In this document: positions 27,430 through 38,896 of the stretch, piece by piece | How positions within the stretch are numbered: the first letter of the stretch is position 1 | How the letters are laid out: every line of letters starts with the position of its first letter | NCBI GenBank assembly: GCA_027605045.1 | Contig: JAQFWX010000025.1 | Span: 372,001-436,000 of the forward strand | Source of the DNA: Phallus indusiatus | Taxonomy: Eukaryota > Basidiomycota > Agaricomycetes > Phallales > Phallaceae | Reading direction: 5' to 3' | DNA length: 64,000 nucleotides | Position numbers and translations under genes: made by a program | The notes under the pieces: model-generated | Databases searched by the model: none | What the model saw: only the letters and a program-made list of their open reading frames with translations | What the model was told of the DNA's origin: nothing

Positions 27430-29067
27430 ATGGCTAAAGGCAAAAATCTGAATCCTGCTGATTCGTTTCGTACGTCTTATATTCTGTTCCCATATATGAC
27501 ATTCTGAAGAAGACGTGTTCAGGCAAGGCCGAAAGAAAGAAAGAACTGAAAAAGGTCACTTGCGTTTAGAAATATTCTCTCCCATCGTAGTATTCTAATT
27601 GCGTAGAGCAGAATAAGACAGAGAGACAAAAGGCTCGAGATTTAGCCCTCGTAAAGAAGGATACAACATGTTAGATTGAATTGCGTTTGGTTTCTCGGCT
27701 ATTACTCACATTTTGAGTTTAGCTCTTGAGGAGGACATCGAGCGATTAGAGAACGCAGGTTAGTGATCTTATATCAACTCAAACTGTATTAATTTTGTTC
27801 ATTTCTAGCAAAAAATGATACTATTTCTCCTGCTCAAAAATCCGAGCTAGAATCTCTTAAAACCGAACTTACTCGTATTAACACTAAGAAGGAGGAGTAT
27901 GTTGCTGAACATCCTGAACACCGTCGACTCGTCTATCGCAGTAACTATAAGAAGCCTTCAGAACCTGATGAAAAACGAGTATTGGTCACGAACACACAAC
28001 GGAATGTGTTTGACAAAAACGGACTACCCCGACATCCAGAGAGAAGTGTATATTATGACCCTGTCATGAATCCCTACGGTGTTCCACCTCCCGGAATGCC
28101 CTACATGGAGAGACGTGAGTTATTCAAGTTTTGTCTCAGCTTGTATTCAAACCATGTCCTAGCTTTGCGACCCGATGAGGTTGATAGTCAAGATGAGGAT
28201 AATGACGAGGAGGTCGAGGAAGGTACGTTGTTACAATTTTCGTTTAGTCGAGTATACATTAACCTATGTTGAAAGGAACATCGGATGAAGATATAGTTAT
28301 GCCTGCTGGACCTCCTCCATCTAAATCGGAAAATAAAGACGATGACGGTGACGGTGACGACGACGACGACGACATTCCAATGCCAGAAGGACCACCTCCA
28401 GGTCAAAGTTAGTGCTTCTAACTAGTTTGCGGATATTTTTTTAATATATTAACCAGTGCCACCCCTTCCTCCTGGACCGCCGCCACTCCCCCCTGGACCA
28501 CCTCCCAACTTCGGTAACACTTTCCCTCCAATGCCGTTTATCGCTGCACCACCCTTCCAATCGCCTTTGCCGCTATTTCCAGGACCACCGCCGCCACCAC
28601 CACCTGGATTCCCGATACACCAGATGCCGCCCTTTGCGCCACCAGGCTTTACCCCTGTCCCCCGCGTCCAGTCTGTCGGCTCAATGCAGGATCCTCTAGC
28701 GTTACACCCTCATCGACCGTACCAGGCATATCAATCCGAACGACGGCATGACCATTCCCTACCAAGTAAACCTGTGAAAGAGATTACAGGCCTGAAAGCG
28801 TCCTCTTTGGCCGCTGAAAATGTTGACGCAACCATATCGGCACCCGCTGCGCTTCGAGATTTGAAAAGAGAAAGCACGGCGTTTGTGCCAACTGTTTTGA
28901 AACGCAGAAAACGCGCAGACGCGAGCGGATCTAAACAAATTAATGCCGCACCTGAGGAAGACGGCGGGAGCAATAACGGTACTAATACTACCCAAGCTCG
29001 ACCTGATTTATTAGATACCTTACGTTCGAACCTCCCTTCTTCGATGATGAAGCCGAGTCCGCAATGA
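27430..29067 (+). CDS. WBP11-family pre-mRNA splicing protein
   Basis: Homologue of WW-domain-binding protein 11, a spliceosome-associated nuclear protein. Eight exons (27430-27469, 27523-27554, 27609-27669, 27723-27758, 27809-28114, 28163-28222, 28276-28407, 28457-29067) give 425 residues. The start MAKGKNLNPADSFRKAERKK is the family signature. It is followed by a Lys-rich coiled-coil (LEEDIERLENA) and the block PERSVYYDPVMNPYGVPPPG. An Asp-rich run and long Pro-rich tracts (LPPGPPPLPPGPPP), which are WW-domain ligands, come next. I chose donor GTTAGT at 28408 over GTCAAA because it gives PPPGQMPPLPP. The last 100 residues are low in conservation, so the exact C terminus is less sure. Confidence 0.88.
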
Positions 29068-29327
29068 CGTAACAAATGGCAAGACAAGACTTCCATATGA
29101 ATGAGGACTATTTGTAATAACAAACAATTTTGTATAATTATCACAACCCTTGTGCAAGCTCTTATACTTACGAGCGGCTAATTTGGTATGTCTCAGCGTC
29201 ATTACGTAATTGTCAGGAATTGCTATCCTCCCGTCGTGAGGATAGTGGCCCGTACTGTTCTTTTGAGTCCTTCTCGCAACCTTTTGTTTCCTTTTTCTTG
29301 AATAATTTATCTATCCTTTCTTGTAAT

Positions 29328-31377
29328 ATGGCATCTTCATCCCAATCTCCATCGAATGTTCAAACCAGACGCCAGCCCAAGGCATCGAATCCCTCAACCA
29401 CATCGCTCAATCATCTTCTCAATTTTTCGCTACCTCCAAGACAGACATTTGCCCCCAAGAAACCTGGCAAAAGACTGGGGGGCGGTGTCAGAAATTCAGA
29501 GAGTGAGCAGCCATCCTTAGATGCGCAATGACCTCATTCCAACTCCTGTCCTTTTTCTTGTGAATCATGACAGGGTTCGTGAATGCGCAGTACAGATTTA
29601 TTATGAAGCCTTCTGGAGATTACTCAGTACATCTTTCGGATCCAGACATGTAAGTTTTTCTTATACTCCCATATCAAGTCAGCATATTCAAACGTTCGTG
29701 TTTGAATAGCTTTTTCCAATGGCAAGATGTCCTCCAGGTGCTGATACCCCAGGTGTCTACCATAACGTCCACCCCACCTACCGAAGATAGTTTAGTTTCG
29801 TGCCCAATTTGTCTGTCCCCTCCTACAGCCCCACGAATGACGCGATGCGGGCATGTAAGCTTTCTAGTTTTATCCGTCTCTTCTTAGTGTGGGATATTTA
29901 TGTGACTGAGAAAACAGGTCTTCTGTTACCCATGCATCCTACACTACTTGAATACCTCTGACATCCCGGATAAATGGATTCGATGTCCTATTTGTTTCGA
30001 CTCTATAAACGAGAAGCAACTGAAGAGTGTGAAATGGTTTGATAACCGGCTCTCCGCGGTGGATCATGTGGGCACTGTAGGCTTACCACCTGAATCGAAT
30101 TTCTCTTCAGCTTCGAAGGCCCGGAAGAGTCTTTCTATGCGTTTAATACAAAGACCTCGAATCACCACTCTTGCCCTTCCGCGGTCAGCCACTTGGCCAT
30201 CTGGCGTCCTTTCTCCGCATCAGGCGCCGTTTCATTTCCTCCCCGATGTTTACACGTTTTCCAGATTCATGTTGGCCACGCCAGCATATATAATAGAAAA
30301 CCTTAACCAAGACCTCATTGAACTCGATTCAGAACGGAATTTGCTTTTGAGCATGAAGGATGAATTGGGTGTTGTGTTTGTGGAGGCTGCGGAACGGAAG
30401 ATTCATAATCAAATGGAATTTGCACGAAACATGGACACGGAAGCTCTTCGTCACGCAGTTGCCAAGATTGAGCATGATTTGGGTTGCTTAATCAAGCAGG
30501 ACGAGAAAGAAAAAGAAAGCCAAAGCTCTCCTGGAACCGATCCCGAAAGGGACGTCAAAACCCCAGGGGAGTTTCTGTCCTTGGACTCACGATTTCGCGA
30601 TAACCCTCTACAACGAGCCGTTCCGTCGCAGCGGCAACGTCACCAGTCTCGACACAACGTATCCACAACGAATTATTACTATTACCAATCCGCTTTTGGG
30701 AGTCCGATATTCCTGCATCCACTTGACACTCGGATCTTATTGGCACATTATGATAACTATGCGGCCTTTCCTAATGAAATTACTGTCGAAGTTGAAGCGT
30801 TCTCGGAGGGATCCGTGAATGAAGATTTGAGGAAACGTTGCAAATACCTCGCCCTTCCAGATGGTGCTGATGTTGTTTTCGTCGAAACCAATTTGGAACC
30901 TGTTGTAGGGGGTGCCACGTTGAAAAACTTCGAAGTGGCACTCAATACACGCCGAACTCAGCGTAAGGAGAAGGCCAAGAGGGACGATCGTGCTAAACTG
31001 CGTGCGGAAGAGAAGGAAAGGGAACGGATATACGGGACCGTGACTCAATATGCTACTACAGGTCCTACTTCGCATGTCCCTATCAACGTAACAGAAGATT
31101 GGTCAACTGCTTCCGCTGCACAGTCCGTTCAACATGCTGAGCCCGAGGTACCCCCCAGACAGAACGAACGTCAGGCGCTTGGGGATCCCGGAGTTTCGCG
31201 TCTGCTTTGTCTTCTTCGCGACCATCGAATACACCGAAGGAGGAAAGAGTGGAGGATGAATGGGATCTAGATTTGGCATGGCATGATCTTGAGCAGCGTG
31301 GAGGTCGTAAACGTGGTCGGAATCAGAAATTAGTTATCTTGGGTGGAGGCGCTAGTGGTGCGCGTCGACATCGGTAG
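29328..31377 (+). CDS. RING-finger protein, RNF10 type
   Basis: RING E3-ligase-like protein of the RNF10 family. Five exons (29328-29502, 29574-29649, 29710-29854, 29918-31087, 31159-31377) give 594 residues. Family features are KRLGGGVRNSE then RFVNAQYRFIMKPSGDY, and IFFQWQDVLQV just before the RING. The C3HC4 RING runs SCPICLSPPTAPRMTRCGHV then FCYPCI and RCPICFDS. A middle region ends in a charged helix, and the tail is SGAWGSRSFASALSSSRP then DEWDLDLAWHDLEQ. The last intron (31088-31158) is inferred: reading through instead ends early at 31270 and loses the conserved tail. The alternative is a missing C in the C6 run at 31151-31156. The gene is convergent with FHIT, with 125 bp between them. 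Confidence 0.85.
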
Positions 31378-31502
31378 TTATCAATCTACCAGACAAGGAT
31401 ACTATATAATAGCATGTCTTGTATATCCATGTTGTAACATCATACCAATGCAAATAGAGGAACGTGTGTAAACTAAGGTCTATTATATTCAAAGATCGAA
31501 GA

Positions 31503-32209
31503 TTAATTTGACGAAAACAGTGACTGTAGCCAGTGGGCTTCCTTCTCCATCTCTTCAATTGTTCTTGGTGGTCGATTATCATCTGCATCGACCTTCAAAA
31601 CTTCCGGCTCTTGTTCATGAACCGTTTGGAAATCTCTTGGCAGCCCACGTTCTGATTTCTCTAGTGCAGGATATATCCGATCATTATCGTCCTCAAACTG
31701 ATCGCCTTTGAAACGCCTAGGAAGTATGTGGATATGAACGTGTGGAATGGATTGTCCGGCTGCTTTTCCGTCCTATGCGGAGAGTAAGCGTACGAGATAT
31801 ACCAAGCAAGTGAGATGGAGGCACCGAATACCTGACAGGCTAATGTTAAGGCATCGGCTTTATAAGCCTCCTCTACAACCTTGCCAACTTTCTGGGCTGT
31901 GGAAAATAGAGAAGTGACTTCTTCTTGGGATAAGTCAACTAGCCGTTTAACTGGCCGGGTCGGTATAACCAAGACATCTTTAAAAACAACCGTCGGCATT
32001 GCACGAACTCGTCCGAAGAACTATGAAAGGCACCTACGCCCCGGAACGATAGGCTTTAAGTTTACGATTGCATAGGACAGTGCGCTTCTATAGAATGCTT
32101 CCTTGGTCAAATAAGCTGACGAACACAAGATGGTTTAACAGCAGTGACTGTGAGTCCAACCTTGGCGAGTAACATCGATAGTCGAAAAAAATAGTGATCC
32201 CACAACCAT
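31503..32209 (-). CDS. Diadenosine polyphosphate hydrolase, FHIT/HNT2 family
   Basis: HIT-family hydrolase that cleaves ApppA-type dinucleotides. Four exons (32161-32209, 32038-32115, 31832-31977, 31503-31772) give 180 residues. The N-terminal strand reads FFSTIDVTRQAYLTKEAFYR. It is followed by SYAIVNLKPIVPGHVLVIP and RPVKRLVDLSQEEV. The catalytic histidine triad is GQSIPHVHIHILPRR. The C-terminal half contains the usual acidic linker before a helix ending in SLFSSN. All joins keep frame. It is divergent from myo-inositol oxygenase. Confidence 0.93.
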
Positions 32210-32723
32210 TTCAAACGAAAAAAAAATACAATCTGGCTTATCCGAGTTGGTTACGTGACATCAGCATAAGCTAAGCTCATATTTTCTGTTGAAATGAGTT
32301 TGGTAAGGACGTACTTGGCTGATTGTAGTATATGTTCAAGCAAGCTTGCGGCGTGAGCAGTGCTCCGAGCATTCCCGGGCGATCGGCGCCAGCACGTGAT
32401 ACTTTGTGGCTTATCATAAATCTTTGACGTGCCCAGGCTTGTGTCCTTTTCTCAGTCGCGTCAGTGGGCACCTTAAAGTGAAATCACATCGAAATGATCC
32501 ATGATTTAAGATGTTCCGACAAAACGCGGGAACTTTGTACTCAATTATGGAGTACGCAAAATTTTCCTTAGTGGAGCCTTCGGCTCTTGCAGCTCATCCA
32601 ATTGGCCCAAACTTGGTGCAGTGCTGAGTGTGCCTAATATGCTTAAGGTTTTGAGCCAAAAAGCGTTTTAAATAAGGCTGCCGTCATTTCAAAGGTTTGG
32701 CCCTATCAACTTCCTTGTCAACA
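32210..32723. other. Divergent promoter region FHIT/MIOX
   Basis: 514 bp lie between the two start codons. A TATA-like TTAAATAAGG sits at about 32668, 55 bp before the MIOX start. No gene was recognised. Confidence 0.55.
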
Positions 32724-34115
32724 ATGTTCACCCCCATTCCCGTCTATGACCTTTCTTCGAAAGCCACAGCCTTCCGATTCGTTTCAGATGCAATTGACGA
32801 AGGTGTGTAAAAGCTCGTTTTCTTCCCCTGAAAAGTGCAAGATCATGATTTACATAAACCCTCAAATATAGGTTTTTACCTTTTTTCCGTGAGAAAAGAA
32901 AAGAAAAATAATGTTATTGACGACAGTCAACGTCCTAAAGACCTCATCTGAGTGGAATGATGTATCCCATTTTGATGAAGATAAAGACCAAACCAAGTTT
33001 AGACAATTTGAACTGGCGAGCGATCGTGTGAAGTATGGTTGAACAAAATGTTGGTGTTTCGCTGAGATTAATAACTGTATTCAGGGCTTTTTACAAAGAA
33101 CAGCATGGTAACTTTTATCGATATTTTAATGATGGTTCCTCCACTGTCATTTTAACGCCTCATGTAGAAAAGCAGACGGTAGAGTTTAATACCCGAGTTC
33201 GAGACAGGTTTCGCGAACAGAAAAATGCTAAACTTGGCGTTTGGCAGGCCATGGAACTGCTTAACACTCTAGTCGACGACTCTGATCCCGATACAGACTT
33301 GAGTCAACTCGATCACTTGGTTCAAACCGCGGAAGCCATCCGTCGGGACGGAAAACCCGATTGGATGCAAGTAGTTGGTCTCATTCATGACCTCGGAAAG
33401 CTGTTATTTGTCTTTGGTTCTGAGTGAGTTATTATAGTCATATGCGCTCGTCTCAACGAGAGCTGATTCTCTTCTCAATGTAGAGGGCAATGGGACGTTG
33501 TCGGTGATACATTTGTTGTCGGTTGCAAGTACCCGAAGACTGTCATATATCCCGAAACCTTCCTCAATAACCCAGATCACGGACATCCTATTTATTCTAC
33601 TACGTATGGTATTTATGAGGCTGGTTGTGGATTAGACAATGGTTTGTACATCTTCTTCGAGTTGTATTTCTCTGTACTGAATGGGCTTGGATGCGCCTTC
33701 ATAAAAAACAGTAATGTTATCATGGGGTCACGATGAAGTATGCTGTTTTTTTTTGACACTTTTCATAAAATTAATGACTGCTTCTATCAGTATCTGTATC
33801 AAATATGCAAATCTCAAAGTACTCTTCCTCCAGAAGGTTTAGCGATGATTCGATATCATAGCTTCTATCCATGGCATCGAGAAGGCGCTTATCGTCACTT
33901 AATGAATGATAAAGAGTCTGTTTCCTCGTTTTTTAGGATTTATAGCATTGATTAATGTGATTTACCTTGGCAGTCATCAATCACTGGCCGCTGTCCGGGC
34001 CTTCAACCCGTATGACTTGTACAGTAAAACTGATGAAAGAGTGGATTCCAAAGAGGTACGGCCATACTACGAAGCACTTATTGCGAAATACTTCCCTCCC
34101 GAAGTCGAATGGTAA
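32724..34115 (+). CDS. myo-Inositol oxygenase
   Basis: Non-haem di-iron oxygenase (MIOX) that cleaves myo-inositol to glucuronate. Eight exons (32724-32802, 32927-33032, 33085-33107, 33168-33423, 33484-33641, 33712-33737, 33791-33915, 33974-34115) give 304 residues, close to family length. Iron-ligand motifs are visible: VVGLIHDLGKL, YPETFLNNPDHGHPIYST, MLSWGHDEYLYQI and MIRYHSFYPWHREGAYRHLM. Substrate-contact DLYSKTDE lies near the C terminus, which ends PPEVEW as in homologues. Intron 1 (124 nt) is about twice the usual length. No neighbouring inositol or glucuronate genes were seen. Confidence 0.95.
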
Positions 34116-35884
34116 TTACTTAATATTGCTTTAATTGATTCAGTATAGATAGCAATAACATGACCTCCGATGATCATTATCTTCGAATTCAATCGACTTA
34201 GTTCTCAGCATGCTTCGTTAATTACCTAGTAGCCGACAGCTGCAACTCCCTTACTATTGAGTGGACTGCGACAGTCACGGTCGATCGCGTGAAATTCTCA
34301 CTCTCAAAGTTCCTTTCGCCTAAATGTTGGCAATACAGCTGAGAAGCCATGAAGATGAAAATACAGAAACTCGTGGACCCTTTGAACTCGGCTAGATAGA
34401 ATATATCCAGCCATGGAATACATATATATGTGCTGTTACTGATGATGACTTAAGCCAAGGAAGAATCGAAGGTGTCCTTCCTATATGCACGAGCAATATT
34501 GTTTACCTTCGGGAATCCGGCTCTCACATCGTTAGCTTGAGTACTTATCCCGAAGTTCTTTTCATACAAAACCATGCTTGAATCTTCGCAAGTAGTTCTA
34601 GTCTCCTGAGATGAGATAAGAAAGTTTTTTAAGACATCCTGTGTAACTGCAGTCGGAAAGCACCGGCAATGGCTGGCATTTATTATGGAGAATTTTCTTG
34701 AACATAATACTCGAATTAATTTGGCATTCATGACTCAGAAAGGAACTAATTGGCATTTCCCTTTGAGATCGAAGAGAAATGTTTATCTGAGGGCTATATA
34801 ATCGACTCACCGAAGACAAATTGGAAATGCTACAGGAGTAGATTGAGTGCCAATGGACAGCTTAAATTACCTAGTAGTAGTCAAGTTGAACAATGACGTC
34901 TTTATACCTTCAGATATATAAGTATTCGGTACATCTGGGTCACCAGCTATCGGAACCGAAAACGCTATTTTAAGAGTAACGCTAAGGTTCACAATAGAAC
35001 AAAGGAACGTAAAGTGGAGCCCCTTATTGTGGTGATTATAATTGCTGCGTCCGCGAGTCGTACTACTAACGGCCCCAAGATGTAGGCGTATGAGACGAAA
35101 AAAGGCTCGAGTTGGATTAGTGATAACCTGGGGTGAAAACTGTGTTCAAACCGACAACTAAAATTTCTGTTTCATTGCACAATTAGTTTTTGATCAGTTA
35201 TAGTTAGCTTAGAATCACCTATCGAACAGCACCCGCAGTAAAAATAGACAAGTTTTTTTTTACACAAGCAGAGATGCACAATGAGGAAACGATATAATGG
35301 CGACACCCCAATCCGTCACCTTGAGGAAATGAAATTTTGGTTCTTCGTTCGATTAACAGTGTTCCTCATTCAGGAACTACAACACTCACTTGATTCTGGC
35401 ACATGAAACTCAATAAGTGAACAAGAATGGGTCGAGTTTGTCGCCTTGTCGAATCGAGCATTGGTTAATTTTAAGCTTCCGTGAGTTCTAGAATGGCTGG
35501 AGAATCTGCCATTGAATCCAAGACTTTGGCAACTGACTGAAATATCGTAATTCCAAATTCATGCGGTTTCGCCACACCATTCATCGGCCTTCAGCGGCCA
35601 ACCTATCCGGCCTTGATGAAATGAAGAGACCATTTCCATATTTTCAACATTCAGTAATAAAGGTCAAAGAATTCCTTCTAGTTCGTTGCTTGTGATATCG
35701 TAACAATCCTAGGCGTCATTACCCGCCCACGAGTGAATATGCTTTCTCAAGGTTTTCGCCACAGCATGAAAATTTTGCTTTGTCTCCGTTGTGAAGTTGC
35801 GTAAGAACACCTCCCGGAATCAACTCACTGGGATATATCGGTAATCGACAGAAAATAATTAGCATGTGAGTGATGAGACAATCT
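34116..35884. other. Long gene-free convergent interval
   Basis: 1769 bp lie between the convergent stops of MIOX and GOS1. All frames are heavily interrupted; the longest open frame is under 100 codons and resembles nothing known. No terminal repeats, transposon domain or tRNA-like fold was seen. It is far longer than the other convergent gaps here (70 to 190 bp in most cases). It could hold a non-coding transcript or decayed sequence. Confidence 0.5.
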
Positions 35885-36855
35885 TTAATTGGTCATATAG
35901 TTTAATATAAATACTATGCAAGCACCAATGATACAACCGAGAATAATGGTATCTCTTCTTCGACGAGATTTAATCATCGAAATCAATGAATCAATCCCGG
36001 GAAGTGTTTCTGTTTTATTTGTCAAAACATAATATGATTTCAAAGCATATTAAACCAGAACACTTACGGATGACAGTGTTCATTCGTCCATTGATGGAAG
36101 ACAAGGCTGACCGCTGTCTGGCAAACTCGTCTCGAGTTTCATAGGCTTGGCTTTATATAGGGGTAAAGGGTAAAATTGCATGATACAAAGCCCCAGAAAG
36201 GAAAGTATAACACGTACCCTAAAACGTCATCTGTCATTCTGTGCGCATTGTCTATCCGTCCCCGTTCGGCTAAAAGTGATTCAGCAGCCGAGGAGCGATG
36301 GTAGGCGCTAAATATTCCATTTAAGACGTAGTTGGACATAGTACCCAAGAGCCGTCTTACTCGAGATCATTTCGAACATTCGATAGAAGGTTCGCTTTGT
36401 CTAATGCCGACTGCACATTTTTCTAAAAAAACGGAAGGACATTAACTTTTCCTTTAATCACTGGACTAGACTGCGTCGCACTAACCTTTGTACGGTTGAA
36501 ATCTCGCGTATAATCTCTTAAAACTTCATGATGACGTTGTATGGTATGTTGTAGACTTTGGGAAGCAGGGTTAATCGCGTCACTCAATAGATTTGACATT
36601 CCATCATTAATTTCTCGAAGCTATGGCTAGATGAGGAACAATAGCAACCTTCTGACAGCAAAACCAAAAATATACCTTCTCCAGGAGATCCTCGATTTCA
36701 GCCTCAAGGTCTTGCCACCGGTCGGTAGAGCCGTGAGATTCAAGGTCGTTTCCTTCTTTTGTTACGACCAGTGCTATGCGAGAATATGAGGTTAGCTTTG
36801 AATCTACAAGGAACTCTAGGGTCCTAGCTTGTCGCCGGAGGGAGTCGTAGGACAT
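35885..36855 (-). CDS. GOS1: Golgi SNARE GOS1/GOSR1
   Basis: Tail-anchored v-SNARE of intra-Golgi and ER-Golgi transport. Six exons (36676-36855, 36486-36620, 36361-36422, 36218-36307, 36068-36150, 35885-36009) give 224 residues, matching yeast Gos1. The N terminus MSYDSLRRQARTLE begins the regulatory coiled-coil. The SNARE helix runs from ESLLAERGRIDNAHRMTDDV through AYETRDEFARQRSAL and MNTVIQTLPGIDSLISMIKS. A basic RRRR and one membrane helix (IILGCIIGACIVFILNYM) end the protein. All junctions are in frame. Confidence 0.93.
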
Positions 36856-37578
36856 TGTTGCGTTACGGAGTTGAGGGTTAGGTTGAACAACTTGCTGCCG
36901 CTTACGTAATGATAACGGCAGACTTCCTCAATGTACGCCATTCTTCTAACACAGTCGATGTCGGTTATGTATTCACATCATATAGTCCTTCTTTCAATTC
37001 AGTAGGTGAATTTTTTATATAGCAAAGATTGTTTAGAGAAAAAGGTCGGGTCTCCGTTGTGATTCTTAACATATATACTAACTTATATTACAGACACACT
37101 TCTTTGAAAATATTTAGTGAAAAGATGTTCGTGCCAATCACGATGACTATTGCATCTTGTTGTCTTCAATGACCGGCGAATTCACATGCAGGGAGAAACT
37201 CATAGTTGTATATCAAACGCGCCATATGATGGTCATTTCAAGTGACGGCGCTCCGTGAAACAATGAGCTCTTACCAGACGTTCCGTAGTCTTTTCGTCGG
37301 TTCATGTTGAATTGCAGCCACAGGGGCCTTTCGAGCGTTAAATAACATCACCGAATATGACATGTCAAGTTCTCAAATACCTGCTGTTTTTCTTCCCCGT
37401 TTAATTACAATTTCTTTGTACACGCCCACATGTTGGTCAAATCATCGTAGTTGAGAGGTTCGCCTCTTTAAATAGCTCGTATTGCGCGTTTTTCTTCCAT
37501 TCATTTTGAATGATCACGATACTAAATGATGTGCCTAAAAGTCCTACGTTATAAAATTGATTTTGTGCCAATTACTTC
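36856..37578. other. Intergenic region between bL9m and GOS1
   Basis: 723 bp lie between the bL9m stop and the GOS1 start, both on the minus strand. They should contain the GOS1 promoter and the bL9m 3' untranslated region. The sequence is AT-rich at 37000-37120. No other gene was recognised. Confidence 0.55.
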
Positions 37579-38502
37579 TCAGGAAGCCACTCGGCTTTCC
37601 AGTGTATCCAATTTTGGTTCTATAAGAACTTTTACGGGAAATATATCTCCGGTCGATAAGTGCACGAGCACATGATATTCCCCAGTTGAATCGACCCTGT
37701 CTGTCGCAGCTGAATTTCGAAAATCGATGCCGGCACTTAGAGGAGCTATATCTATGCCAATGCGTCTTCCCAAGCGCTGGATAACATCATGGCTGGTGAC
37801 AGGCCCCTTCAGTTTATGTGATTCAGCGACTATCGATGTGTTGGATGATATATAGATGGCTCTTTGAAAGACTAGAGGTTCCAAGGACGAAAGACGATCT
37901 CTTATGTCGGAAAGTTCCGTTCTTGGTTGCTGCGGCAATTTTGTCTGGAAGAGCACTTGTATTATGACCCAAGCTTGGACAGAATTATGAAAAGAACATA
38001 CAGACGCATCCTTTCTTGGCCTTTCTGTGATGTAAGCGGCTTGTTTACGCGGATAGAAAACATGTCTCATTCGACCGGGCGCGACAGATTGAATGGAAGC
38101 TTGTTTGCAATTAGTTTGAGTATGACAACCTTTTCTAGCATTAAGACGCATGACATACATTTCTCTCCCACGCCAGGTATGTCTTCGAGGAGTTTTACTG
38201 CGATAGTACGATGTGCATTTTGATGTTTGTGACGCTTTAGAAAGAGCAGAGGAAGCAAGTTCTTTCTGTTTCGTTATCAGAGAGACATGAAACTCACAGT
38301 CTGCCGGAATGCCAATGAATCTTTCAAGAGTGGAAATCTCGCCGAAATCGTAACATGAAGTATCTATAACAAGCTGCGAGGAATGCTTGTTTATGGCGGT
38401 TAGACGGATCGTTAGGACTCCGCGCCGCGTCCGAGTCCATGCGCGCTTATTGCCTGTTCCGTTTGGAGCCCACCAGCATTCTCTTGAAACGTCCATTCTC
38501 AT
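37579..38502 (-). CDS. Mitochondrial ribosomal protein bL9
   Basis: Homologue of bacterial ribosomal protein L9 in the mitochondrial large subunit. Exons traced in frame: 38298-38363, 38159-38234, 38002-38099 and 37579-37944, about 200 residues. The N-terminal RNA-binding part reads HRTIAVKLLEDIPGVGEK then SVAPGRMRHVFYPRKQAAYI. The C-terminal domain reads LKGPVTSHDVIQRLGRRIGI and GEYHVLVHLSTGDIFPVKV. The upstream exon (ARFPLLKDSLAFRQTRHKH) has a mitochondrial-targeting look. A contiguous 307-codon frame covers most of the locus but mixes frames and includes a 57-nt in-frame intron (37945-38001), so it is not the real protein. The first exon with the start codon is not resolved; ATG at 38500-38502 is a guess. 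Confidence 0.75.
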   Translation of the reverse strand: MRMDVSRECWWAPNGTGNKRAWTRTRRGVLTIRLTAINKHSSQLVIDTSCYDFGEISTLERFIGIPADCEFHVSLITKQKELASSALSKASQTSKCTSYYRSKTPRRHTWRGREMYVMRLNARKGCHTQTNCKQASIQSVAPGRMRHVFYPRKQAAYITERPRKDASVCSFHNSVQAWVIIQVLFQTKLPQQPRTELSDIRDRLSSLEPLVFQRAIYISSNTSIVAESHKLKGPVTSHDVIQRLGRRIGIDIAPLSAGIDFRNSAATDRVDSTGEYHVLVHLSTGDIFPVKVLIEPKLDTLESRVAS

Positions 38503-38896
38503 TCAGAAGTAACTCCTTCCGACTTTGTACACAAAAATACAAAATTTTCATCGCCGGAAGAAAGCGCGTTAATTTTATTTATTTTATTCCTGAAAACACC
38601 GTTTTATCTCTATTTATTTTTCTTTCGGGCTTCGTGGCAAATGGCGCTCTTTTCATTCAAAAACGTCTTCTGAAACAGTCTTCGTCTTCTTGTTTTTATC
38701 ACCTTTGTTGTTGGAAAGATCGGCTCATAGTTCCCGTGTCGGTCCTCGAGCGCCATTGCTTCCCTCCAGCTGCTCCGTCTTCAGTATAAAAACAGTGCAG
38801 TTTCGATGGCGTTTCCTAAGGCGAATAACTCACTGCCAGCCTTTCCTCGACTCTCCCCAAAGTACCCTAGCAGACTCTTATTTCGTCCTTTAATCA
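38503..38896. promoter_or_regulatory. Divergent promoter with a TATA box for the amidase
   Basis: 394 bp lie between bL9m (minus) and the amidase (plus). A clear TATAAAAA occurs at 38785-38792, 105 bp before the amidase ATG, a reasonable distance for a TATA-driven start. Pyrimidine-rich tracts follow. Confidence 0.5.

Noticed and set aside
28330..28375. GAC/GGT-type simple repeat
   Set aside because: It encodes the Asp-rich run of the WBP11-family protein.
37579..38502. Single 307-codon minus-strand frame taken as one protein
   Set aside because: The N-terminal conserved bL9 block lies in another frame and splice sites at 38159/38099 and 38001/37945 explain it; the continuous frame is accidental in its 5' third.
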